7,708 nucleotides of DNA, taken from the NCBI GenBank assembly GCA_964426305.1, contig CAYRPO010000043.1, forward strand, positions 1-7,708, given 5' to 3'. Positions 1 through 6,101 of this stretch are shown piece after piece. The DNA is from CAYRPO01 sp964426305 (GTDB taxonomy: Bacteria; Patescibacteriota; Saccharimonadia; Saccharimonadales; CAIOMD01). The translations under genes and the position numbers were made by a program. The notes below the pieces were generated by a model, which saw only the letters and a program-made list of their open reading frames with translations, was not told where the DNA came from and did not search any database. Positions within the stretch are counted from its first letter, which is position 1; the number at the start of each line of letters is the position of its first letter.

Positions 1-24
1 TACAATATGTATAAATTGCTTATG

Positions 25-46
25 GTTTTTTAGGGCACCAAAAAAC
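25..46 (+). promoter_or_regulatory. Short inverted repeat in the leader before pilM
   Basis: GTTTTTT (25-31) and AAAAAAC (40-46) form a perfect 7-bp stem around an 8-base loop, ending 6 bases before the pilM start codon. No Shine-Dalgarno is present at normal spacing; the only AGGG (32-35) lies in the loop, 17 bases from the ATG. Weak -10-like hexamers (TACAAT at 1-6, TATAAA at 10-15) precede it, but any -35 would lie outside the window. The stem is AT-rich and marginal, so a regulatory role is only a guess. Confidence 0.25.
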
Positions 47-52
47 GCACAC

Positions 53-1114
53 ATGACACAGAGCTTCTTCTACAGAGACAAACCGTTGTTCGGGCTTGAC
101 ATAGGGTCCAGTAGTGTCAAGGTTATGCAGATCGATACCGAGAATAAACAACAAATTACCCGTGGCTATGGTGTCGCGTCATACGAGCCAGATGTGATCA
201 AAGATGGGGTCATCGAAAAGCCAGAGGAACTTGCTAAGGCAATCAAGGAATTGTTCGAACGTAATCTCGTTGGCGAAATCACTACGCGCAGGGCAGCTCT
301 CACGGTACCCGTAGCTCGCACATACAACCGCGTGATGACGTTGCCACAAATGCGTAAGAAGGCCCTTGACGAGGCAGTACGGCTTGAGGCAGAACAGTAC
401 ATCGCCGTACCAATCGATGAACTCTACGTTGACTATAGCATCACCCGGCAAACAAAAAGCCAGTTTGAACTGCTCGCCGTAGCCGCTCCAAGGCCAATCG
501 TAGATTCGTACTTAGTACTTACCGATATGCTTGGACTCGACGTAGCCGCCATCGAGACAACCATAAGTGCATCATCGCGTCTTATAGCCAATGCAGAACG
601 CAGTGATATGCCAACCATACTAGTTGACTGTGGCTCGCTGTCTGTTGACATTACCATATTCGACAAACAGCTCATCGTCACCGGTACAGTAGCAGGTGGT
701 GGCGAAACATTTACCGATCTCATCGCGAAAAAACTCGATGTCAGTCACCAGGTGGCGCACACCATAAAGACCAAGTATGGGCTCAGTATGAGTAAAAAAC
801 AGGGAGACATTCAGGAGGCGCTTAATCCGATTCTCTCAACCCTGATCAAAGAAATCAAAAAAATGATCCGCTACTACGAGGACCGAACAAATCATAAAGC
901 AAAGATCGATCAGGTCATTACCATGGGCGGTGGCGCCAATATGCCAGGCTTGTCAGAATACATGACAGACCAGCTGCGCCTGCCTGCACGCATGTGCGAC
1001 CCTTGGAAAAACATTAGTTTTGGCAGGCTTCAGCCACCGCACGACCTCGAGAAGACTATGTATGTAACGGCGGCCGGTCTTGCACTTATCAAACCATCGG
1101 AAATATGGCAATGA
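53..1114 (+). CDS. pilM: Type IV pilus assembly protein PilM (actin-like ATPase)
   Basis: A 353-residue cytoplasmic protein of the FtsA/PilM actin-like fold, which binds ATP and the cytoplasmic tail of PilN and helps couple the pilus motor ATPases to the membrane alignment complex. Visible motifs are phosphate-1 LDIGSSSVK (residues 15-23), phosphate-2 DCGSLSVD (192-199), GGGETF (215-220) and the adenosine motif MGGGANMPGL (291-300). The segment between phosphate-1 and phosphate-2 includes the EQYIAVPIDEL stretch (114-124), as in PilM/PilA-type SHS2-containing proteins. There is no signal peptide or membrane helix. The start is the first ATG in an open frame that runs to the window edge; it lacks a Shine-Dalgarno, so the start is slightly uncertain. 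The stop overlaps the pilN start. Further pilus genes (pilB, pilC, pilT, pilins) may lie upstream, outside the window. Confidence 0.95.
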   Translation: MTQSFFYRDKPLFGLDIGSSSVKVMQIDTENKQQITRGYGVASYEPDVIKDGVIEKPEELAKAIKELFERNLVGEITTRRAALTVPVARTYNRVMTLPQMRKKALDEAVRLEAEQYIAVPIDELYVDYSITRQTKSQFELLAVAAPRPIVDSYLVLTDMLGLDVAAIETTISASSRLIANAERSDMPTILVDCGSLSVDITIFDKQLIVTGTVAGGGETFTDLIAKKLDVSHQVAHTIKTKYGLSMSKKQGDIQEALNPILSTLIKEIKKMIRYYEDRTNHKAKIDQVITMGGGANMPGLSEYMTDQLRLPARMCDPWKNISFGRLQPPHDLEKTMYVTAAGLALIKPSEIWQ

Positions 1115-1710
1115 TCAATCTACTACCCCCCAGTGTTAAACAAGATATTACGTATGCTCGATATAACCTGGTATTACTCCGATGGATCATTGCGGTAGCG
1201 GTTGTCATGGTTGCGGTGGTAGGGATTTTAGCATTTGGCCAATTTTATATATCAAAAAATACGAAGAACGTCGAAGCTCAATCTCGCGTCACCCAAGAAC
1301 GTATCGAAAAGCAGAACCTGGCGGCCACACAAAAGGAGCTTGATACGATTTCAACAAATTTAAAAACCGTCCTACAAATCTCAGCAAAGCAGCTGCTTTT
1401 TTCAAAACTACTCACAAAAATCGGTACGATCCTACCAAGCGGAACCGTACTCAAGGACATTACCCTCTCTACAACAGATTCAGCCCTTGACTTAAATGTT
1501 GTTGCCCGCAACAAAGACGCTGCTACTCAGGCTTTTGTCAATATCAGTGATACAAAAAATGGCCTCTTCACACGTGCCGATTTAGTGTCAGTAACATGCA
1601 GCGAGGATCCAAGACAAGCCAATCCATGCCGAACGCAAATCCGTGTCATTATTAAGGCCGATTCCTCATTCTATTTCCTTAACTCCATCACAGAAAAGAA
1701 GGCATCATGA
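1111..1710 (+). CDS. pilN: Type IV pilus alignment protein PilN
   Basis: Single-pass inner-membrane protein of the pilus alignment complex. It begins MINLLPPSVKQ; INLLP is the conserved PilN tail that inserts into the PilM groove. One membrane helix follows at about residues 25-46, then a hydrophilic, probably coiled segment and a ferredoxin-like PilN domain (about 85-185, including GTILPSGTVLKDITL). ATG 1111 is chosen because it forms the same 4-base ATGA overlap seen at the next two junctions, starts exactly at MINLLP, and has a GGA (1099-1101) 9 bases upstream. ATG 1105 in the same frame would add only Met-Ala. The product is 199 residues. One CSEDPRQANPC stretch carries two cysteines that could form an extracytoplasmic disulphide (inference). 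Confidence 0.9.
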   Translation: MINLLPPSVKQDITYARYNLVLLRWIIAVAVVMVAVVGILAFGQFYISKNTKNVEAQSRVTQERIEKQNLAATQKELDTISTNLKTVLQISAKQLLFSKLLTKIGTILPSGTVLKDITLSTTDSALDLNVVARNKDAATQAFVNISDTKNGLFTRADLVSVTCSEDPRQANPCRTQIRVIIKADSSFYFLNSITEKKAS

Positions 1711-2342
1711 ACGCTCGTAAGGTATATTTTGCGATGATTACCGTCCTTGTGCTGCTGATTGGAGGAATTGGTGCAATCCTATATTTCGGCAACACACTAC
1801 TACACACTCAAGCCACAAAACTTGTAGACGCTAAGCTCGAAAATGGGGCATCAGAAGAATTGGAACGATCCTATATCAAGGCAGGTAAGGACCTGGAGAC
1901 ATATAAAAATCTGGGTGAAACCTTGGCGAGAATTCTGCCAAAAGACAAAGATCAGGCACGCGCCGTTCGTGAATTGTACAAGATCGCCGACGAGACATCG
2001 ATTGCCATCGACAATGTTCGCTTTCCCAACTCAACCCTAGGGCAAAAAACACCCGCAGCTACATCAACCCCCGCCACCACCGGAAGTACAACAACGCCAA
2101 CAGAGACCATAACCCAGGCAAAGCCGGTCGATGGCATTCAGGGGGTGCAAGGCATAGACATAGACATTAGCGCCATTGGAAAAAACGGCAATACAATATC
2201 ATATAACAACATGATCACTTTCTTGCAAAAAGTAGAGTCCAATCGTCGCAGTATGCAGGTGAAGCGTATTACCGTTTCGCCCGACGAGACTCGCGGCGGC
2301 GTTACGTTTGCGGCAACATTAACGATTTTTGTAAAACCATGA
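1707..2342 (+). CDS. pilO: Type IV pilus alignment protein PilO-like
   Basis: A 211-residue bitopic protein in the PilO position, expected to pair with PilN. It has a short cytoplasmic tail, one membrane helix (about 7-28) and a helical, charged segment (38-100, including LPKDKDQARAVRELYKIAD). A Thr/Pro/Ala-rich linker (115-140) precedes a C-terminal ferredoxin-like half (about 150-211, containing SYNNMITFLQKVESNRRSMQ and ending TLTIFVKP), which is typical of PilO. The linker interrupts what is normally a more continuous PilO domain. The start overlaps the pilN stop as ATGA, with a weak AGAAGG (1697-1702) only 4 bases upstream, so coupling is likely. Assignment rests on fold pattern and position more than on a signature motif. 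Confidence 0.85.
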   Translation: MNARKVYFAMITVLVLLIGGIGAILYFGNTLLHTQATKLVDAKLENGASEELERSYIKAGKDLETYKNLGETLARILPKDKDQARAVRELYKIADETSIAIDNVRFPNSTLGQKTPAATSTPATTGSTTTPTETITQAKPVDGIQGVQGIDIDISAIGKNGNTISYNNMITFLQKVESNRRSMQVKRITVSPDETRGGVTFAATLTIFVKP

Positions 2343-2635
2343 ATATAGACATCAAGACAATTTCATCCAAACTATCGATCATCAAAGACTTCATCGCTCG
2401 CTATGCGGTCATCATCTTTGTCGTAACAGTCGTTACCATAGCTGGCTTTTTAACACTCCAGATTGCGCAACTTTCCAACATCGAGCCAACCGAAGGTCAA
2501 CAAGACGAGAAGCTTGCTAGCATAAAAAGCGTACGTCTTGATGCGGCATCTATCGAAAAAATAAAACAGCTTGAGGATCAGAATATTAGCGTTGAGTCAT
2601 TGTTCAACAATGGACGAGCAAATCCATTTGAATAG
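2339..2635 (+). CDS. Small single-pass membrane protein in the PilP position of the pilus cluster
   Basis: A 98-residue protein with a 21-residue cytoplasmic N-terminus, one strong membrane helix (22-43) and a polar, largely helical tail ending in NGRANPFE (91-98). It overlaps pilO by ATGA and has no Shine-Dalgarno of its own, so translation probably depends on coupling. Position suggests a pilus role. The terminal R-x-N-P-F resembles the R-D-P-F motif of PilP, which contacts the secretin in diderms, but this protein has no cysteine, hence no lipobox, and no beta-domain. It is therefore not a true PilP. I do not recognise a named family; a PilP substitute or PilN/PilO accessory in a bacterium without an outer-membrane secretin is inference. 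Confidence 0.75.
   Translation: MNIDIKTISSKLSIIKDFIARYAVIIFVVTVVTIAGFLTLQIAQLSNIEPTEGQQDEKLASIKSVRLDAASIEKIKQLEDQNISVESLFNNGRANPFE
2598..2612. repeat. 15-bp odd palindrome near the pilus/ruv convergence point
   Basis: CATTGTT-C-AACAATG has 7-bp perfect arms around one central base and lies within the last codons of the 98-residue membrane protein gene. Its right arm also pairs in an alternative stem, AATGGA (2609-2614) with TCCATT (2623-2628), so the two structures exclude each other. No T-tract follows on either strand, so it is not a standard terminator. It could be chance or a weak structural element between convergent genes. Confidence 0.35.
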
Positions 2636-2643
2636 AAGCTATC

Positions 2644-3228
2644 TTAGGCGCGAGGTCGATTTCGAACGTTACCAGTTTGTCCAGTTTTTACCAAAAAGTC
2701 GTCTTTCGCATCCAATATGATTTGCGCTACACGATGTGGATTTGGGCACATAGAAAAATGAAAGTTTGCCTGTTCACCGGCCGTCTCGATATTGAGCGTA
2801 CCAAAACCAAACATATTTGCAAAAATACCCTTCTGTTCGCTCGTGACATCCTCGATATTTGACAGGGATATTTGAGATATCTTGCGAATGAATAGCCCCC
2901 TCTGGATAATTTGCACAACTGTGCGATCAGTCACGGTTAGCTTCGATTTTCGATACACATAGGTAGAGACTATCAACACCCCCAGGACTACAAGACTAAC
3001 CAAGACACCACCCAAAGCCACACCGCTCAATGTACGAACCCGCTCACCAGTAATCTGCGGCAATACCGTACCGGACAGACCAATAGTACCAATCAAAATA
3101 ATCACCGAAGCAACATATATAGCAATCAACCCAAAAGGATGCTGAAAGATTGTACAGAGCACGTGCTCACCAGGACCAGTCGTTTCGATGGTCTTGAGAT
3201 ACCTACTGATACTCAGACTCTTTCTCAT
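2644..3228 (-). CDS. Two-helix membrane protein with bacterial PH domain (YdbS-like)
   Basis: A 194-residue membrane protein with two hydrophobic helices (about 32-54 and 68-90) followed by a cytoplasmic bacterial pleckstrin-homology (bPH2-type) domain at about 95-175. The domain follows the family pattern: SKLTVTDRTVVQ, then RGLFIRKISQISLSNIEDV, then FGFGTLNIETAG. Biochemical function is not known for this family. The start ATG lies 9 bases after the ruvB stop, with a perfect extended -10 box overlapping that stop codon, so it may be read both with ruvB and from its own promoter. The only Shine-Dalgarno-like AGG is 3 bases from the ATG, too close to be convincing. Its stop faces the pilus cluster stop at 8 bases. 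It is the last gene of the - strand block. Confidence 0.85.
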   Translation of the reverse strand: MRKSLSISRYLKTIETTGPGEHVLCTIFQHPFGLIAIYVASVIILIGTIGLSGTVLPQITGERVRTLSGVALGGVLVSLVVLGVLIVSTYVYRKSKLTVTDRTVVQIIQRGLFIRKISQISLSNIEDVTSEQKGIFANMFGFGTLNIETAGEQANFHFSMCPNPHRVAQIILDAKDDFLVKTGQTGNVRNRPRA

Positions 3229-3236
3229 CTGCCTAC

Positions 3237-3245
3237 ATTATAGCA
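3237..3245 (-). promoter_or_regulatory. Extended -10 promoter element for the PH-domain gene
   Basis: On the - strand the sequence is TGCTATAAT, a perfect extended -10 (TGn plus TATAAT), whose TATAA includes the ruvB stop codon. Exactly 8 bases separate it from the ATG at 3228. The -35 region is poor (AAGAAA at 18-base spacing, 3 of 6 matches), which is common when TGn is present. Start of transcription would fall on or next to the ATG. Confidence 0.5.
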
Positions 3246-4272
3246 GGCTTTTTTGGGCAGTTTCTTCTTTCGGTGCATCTTTGCCAAGGTGCCTGTGTGC
3301 TTTTTGCGTTGCTCGTCTACCGCGCGGCGTACGCTCAAGTAGTCCAATTTGCAATAAGTAAGGTTCATAAAAATCTTCAATTGTCGCAGTTTCGTCGCCA
3401 GTAAGGGCTGCTAATGTATTGAGGCCAACCGGATTTGACCCATACACCTCGATCATCTTAGTAAGTAGTTGTCGGTCTGCAGGATCGAGCCCAATTTCAT
3501 CTATCTCGAGCAGCTCAAGGGCGGCATGCGTCGTGACAACATCTACGATGCCGTCGCCGTTCACATCGGCATAGTCCCGGACGCGCCGTAGTAAACGGTT
3601 CGCGATGCGCGGCGTCAGACGAGCGCGTGTCGACAAAACAACTGCCGCCTCTTCGTCCATTTTCGTATCAAGGATATCGGCAGCTCTCAAAATAATCTGT
3701 GCAATCTCATCTGGCGTATAAAATTCTAGTCGATGCATCATGCCAAACCGGTCGCGCAATGGCGCTGCTAAGGCGCCGGTTCGGGTGGTGGCGCCGATAA
3801 GTGTAAACTTTGACACATCCAAACGCAGGCTGCGAGCACTCGGACCCTTGCCGAGCATGATATCAATTTTAAAGTCCTCCATAGCACTATACAGCACCTC
3901 TTCTACACTGCGGTGTAGACGATGTATTTCGTCGATAAACAAAATGTCTCCATCTTGCAAGTTCGTCAAAAGACTCGCTAAGTCACCTGCCCGTTCGATC
4001 GCCGGCCCACTCGTGATACGAATCTGAGCACCCATCTCGTTGGCAATTACACTTGCCATGGTTGTCTTACCCAGTCCCGGCGGACCATACAACAAGACGT
4101 GGTCGAGCGGTTCACTGCGCTTTTTGGCTGCCAAAATTGCAAGTTGCAAGTTCTTCTTGAGACGGTCTTGGCCTATATAGCTGCTAAAATCCCGTGGGCG
4201 CAGACTATTTTCAAACTCTTGTTCCTGCGAGTCATCCGGCTCCACCGACGTATGTACGATACGGTCTATCAT
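3238..4272 (-). CDS. ruvB: Holliday junction branch migration ATPase RuvB
   Basis: AAA+ hexameric motor that pumps DNA through the RuvA-bound Holliday junction. The 344 residues are close to the family norm. Motifs: Walker A GPPGLGKT (63-70), Walker B DEIH (114-117), sensor-1 GATTRTGAL (160-168), the arginine-finger stretch PLRDRFG (171-177), and a C-terminal winged helix with TIEDFYEPYL and the DNA-contacting ERTPRGRRAT. The usual GGPVGL before the winged helix reads SNPVGL here, a mild departure. The tail after HRHLG is a polar extension of about 15 residues. The start overlaps the ruvA stop by 4 bases (ATGA), and an AAAGG lies 9 bases upstream, so it is both coupled and independently recognisable by the ribosome. 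Confidence 0.98.
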   Translation of the reverse strand: MIDRIVHTSVEPDDSQEQEFENSLRPRDFSSYIGQDRLKKNLQLAILAAKKRSEPLDHVLLYGPPGLGKTTMASVIANEMGAQIRITSGPAIERAGDLASLLTNLQDGDILFIDEIHRLHRSVEEVLYSAMEDFKIDIMLGKGPSARSLRLDVSKFTLIGATTRTGALAAPLRDRFGMMHRLEFYTPDEIAQIILRAADILDTKMDEEAAVVLSTRARLTPRIANRLLRRVRDYADVNGDGIVDVVTTHAALELLEIDEIGLDPADRQLLTKMIEVYGSNPVGLNTLAALTGDETATIEDFYEPYLLQIGLLERTPRGRRATQKAHRHLGKDAPKEETAQKSLL

Positions 4273-4853
4273 CTTCGTGGGCCTTTCAATGCCAACGTGA
4301 TACGCTCTTCCGTAGTTAATCGACTGTCTATGCCTTTCAAAGCCAAAGAAGCGTCAAGTTCGGTATACCCCAACGCCACAAGTGCTTGCACTGCTTCATC
4401 CGCAACATCAACGCCACTACGCATCACAATATCTTGTGCAGAATCGGCCACAACAAGCCCTACCTTGTCTCGCAACTCAACCACAATCTGTTCTGCAGCA
4501 CGTCTACCAACCCCCTTGGCAGTTTGTAGTTGTTTTACGTCTCCACCTGCAATTGCCGCGCGAACTCTGTCTGCTGATCCAATATCTAGCACAGCCATAG
4601 CGACCTTTGGGCCCACATTTTTTACACCCAACAGCTGCTCAAATAGCTTTTTGTCACCCAGCACAACAAATCCAAATAAATTATGCGCATCTTCCTTGAT
4701 TTGCTCATATACGTACACTTGTATGGAATCACCCACCGCAAGCCTGTCCGCAGTATTCGCAGTCATATACACGCCATAACCAACGCCATGCACATCAATC
4801 ACGACAACGTCGGCTACTTTTTCACTAACTTCTCCTTTGAGTGTTGCAATCAT
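4269..4853 (-). CDS. ruvA: Holliday junction DNA helicase subunit RuvA
   Basis: Tetrameric protein that binds four-way junctions and loads RuvB. The 194 residues show all three domains: an N-terminal OB fold (1-62, with DVHGVGYGVY and EDAHNLFGF), two helix-hairpin-helix motifs (GVKNVGPKVA at 76-85, KGVGRRAAEQ at 113-122), and a C-terminal RuvB-binding three-helix domain (about 150-194, DEAVQALVALGY to the end). It follows ruvC after 35 bases. There is no Shine-Dalgarno before the ATG; instead a perfect TATAAT sits 8 bases upstream, which points to a leaderless transcript from its own promoter. It overlaps ruvB by ATGA. Confidence 0.98.
   Translation of the reverse strand: MIATLKGEVSEKVADVVVIDVHGVGYGVYMTANTADRLAVGDSIQVYVYEQIKEDAHNLFGFVVLGDKKLFEQLLGVKNVGPKVAMAVLDIGSADRVRAAIAGGDVKQLQTAKGVGRRAAEQIVVELRDKVGLVVADSAQDIVMRSGVDVADEAVQALVALGYTELDASLALKGIDSRLTTEERITLALKGPRR
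4282..4286 (-). promoter_or_regulatory. Ribosome binding site of ruvB
   Basis: AAAGG on the - strand, 9 bases before the ruvB ATG and inside the ruvA 3' end. It supports this start and contrasts with ruvA itself, which has no such site. Confidence 0.55.
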
Positions 4854-4861
4854 GTATTTCT

Positions 4862-4867
4862 ATTATA
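4862..4867 (-). promoter_or_regulatory. TATAAT -10 box directly before ruvA
   Basis: A consensus -10 in the 35-base gap between ruvC and ruvA, with 8 bases (AGAAATAC) between it and the ATG. The best -35 candidate is ATGACG (4887-4892, 4 of 6 matches) at a long 19-base spacing, so the promoter rests mainly on the -10. Transcripts would begin at or 1-2 bases before the ATG, allowing ruvAB and the PH-domain gene to be expressed apart from ruvC. Confidence 0.5.
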
Positions 4868-4888
4868 CTGCATATGTTCGATTGGCCG

Positions 4889-5359
4889 TCATCGGCGTGC
4901 CTGTGCATGCGTGATCGCTGCCGCCAAGGCGTCGGCACAGTCGTCTGGTTTCGGAATACTCTTGAGTCCCAAGATAACACGAACCATCTCTTGAATCTGC
5001 TTCTTGTCGGCACGTCCATATCCAGTCAGTGCCTGCTTGATCTGTAGCGGTGTATACTCGACAATCGCCAGCCCCGCCTGTTGGCCAGCAAGCAGTACAA
5101 CACCCCTTGCCTGGGCAACGGTCATGGCGGTTGTGACATTTTGAGCAAAAAACAGTTTCTCTACAGACATCTCTTGTGGTGATGTTTCGCGAATGATGCC
5201 TGTCAACTCCTCAAAAATTGTTGCCAATCGAACAGCATCGTCCTCTTTTACAGGCGTACGAATTACTCCTGCATCAACCAAGTGCGACTTTCCGCGTACC
5301 ACTTCAATGACGCCAAACCCAAGTATGCCGGTTCCCGGGTCGATGCCAAGTATCCTCAT
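4889..5359 (-). CDS. ruvC: Holliday junction resolvase RuvC
   Basis: RNase H-like endonuclease that makes paired cuts in Holliday junctions. The 156 residues carry the four catalytic acids: D7 in GIDPGTG (5-11), E67 in SVEKLFF (65-71), and D140 and D143 in DDCADALA (139-146). FFAQNVTTAMTVAQARG (70-86) and the YGRADKKQ segment (114-121) are also standard. It starts 11 bases after the yebC stop. The bases before the ATG (CTGACTCTTCT) hold no Shine-Dalgarno and no -10 box, so expression probably depends on read-through from yebC. It is placed before ruvA-ruvB, the common yebC-ruvC-ruvA-ruvB order. Confidence 0.98.
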   Translation of the reverse strand: MRILGIDPGTGILGFGVIEVVRGKSHLVDAGVIRTPVKEDDAVRLATIFEELTGIIRETSPQEMSVEKLFFAQNVTTAMTVAQARGVVLLAGQQAGLAIVEYTPLQIKQALTGYGRADKKQIQEMVRVILGLKSIPKPDDCADALAAAITHAQARR

Positions 5360-5370
5360 AGAAGAGTCAG

Positions 5371-6096
5371 CTACACTTCAACGCCATCGGCGATATCAAA
5401 GTTGGTGTGCGTAGCCACTACGTCATCGAGTTCATCAAGCGTATCCATAAGATTCATGATCTTTTGTGCCACAACAGGGTCGGTTATCTCAATTGTTCCA
5501 TTTGGCACATACGTCAGCTCAGCCTCTGTTACGACTAGTCCCGCTGCCGTGATCGCATCACGAACTTTTGCTAGCTCCTTGGGGTCGGTATATACTTGCA
5601 GGTCACCGTCTGACTCTTCGACGTCCTCGGCACCAGCCTCAAGCACGATCATCATCGCTTCGTCGCCGATTGATTTGACGCGAATCGAACCCTTACGGCT
5701 AAACTGGAATGCTACGGCGCCCGCCTCGGCGATATTGCCACCCTTTTTGTTAAATGCGTTACGCACCTCCGGGTATGTACGATTTAAATTATCAGTGGCA
5801 CACTCCACTAAAATACCCACACCACCAGGGCCATATCCCTCGTACATCACTTCGTTGAGTTGGGCTGCTGACTTATCGGCAACACGCGCGATTGCCCGAT
5901 CGATATTGGCCAGTGGCATATTTGCAGCCTTTGCCTTTTCTATCGCCATAGCCAGCGCCGAATTCATAGACGGGTCTGTGCCTCCCCGAGCCGCGATTGC
6001 GATCTGGTTGCCAAGCCGAGTAAATACCGCTCCTCGCTTTGCGTCAGTTACAGCCTTTTGGCGCTTAATCGTTGACCACTTTGAATGTCCAGACAT
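5371..6096 (-). CDS. yebC: YebC/TACO1-family protein
   Basis: A 241-residue protein of the YebC/TACO1 family, long annotated as a transcriptional regulator; the mitochondrial member TACO1 and more recent bacterial work point to a translational role in easing ribosome stalling. The N-terminus MSGHSKWSTIKRQKAV and the motif YEGYGPGGVGILVE (85-98) followed by TDNLNRT (101-107) are diagnostic. The ATG at 6096 is preferred over the ATG at 6102 because family members begin M(S/A)GHSKW and GAAGGA lies 9 bases upstream of 6096 but only 3 from 6102. It begins 5 bases after the comEC stop. An extended -10 box in the comEC 3' end gives it a likely promoter of its own. Confidence 0.97.
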   Translation of the reverse strand: MSGHSKWSTIKRQKAVTDAKRGAVFTRLGNQIAIAARGGTDPSMNSALAMAIEKAKAANMPLANIDRAIARVADKSAAQLNEVMYEGYGPGGVGILVECATDNLNRTYPEVRNAFNKKGGNIAEAGAVAFQFSRKGSIRVKSIGDEAMMIVLEAGAEDVEESDGDLQVYTDPKELAKVRDAITAAGLVVTEAELTYVPNGTIEITDPVVAQKIMNLMDTLDELDDVVATHTNFDIADGVEV

Positions 6097-6101
6097 AACC
6101 A

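Noticed and set aside
3231..3253. Possible + strand terminator: GCCT/AGGC stem followed by TTTTTT
   Set aside because: The stem is only 4 bp with a 10-base loop, lies inside ruvB and PH-domain coding DNA, and is about 600 bases past the pilus cluster; too weak to call.
4099..4779. Long + strand open frame opposite ruvA and the ruvB 5' end
   Set aside because: It runs antisense to two well-conserved genes and is Ser/Thr/Pro-rich with no domain; a coding shadow.
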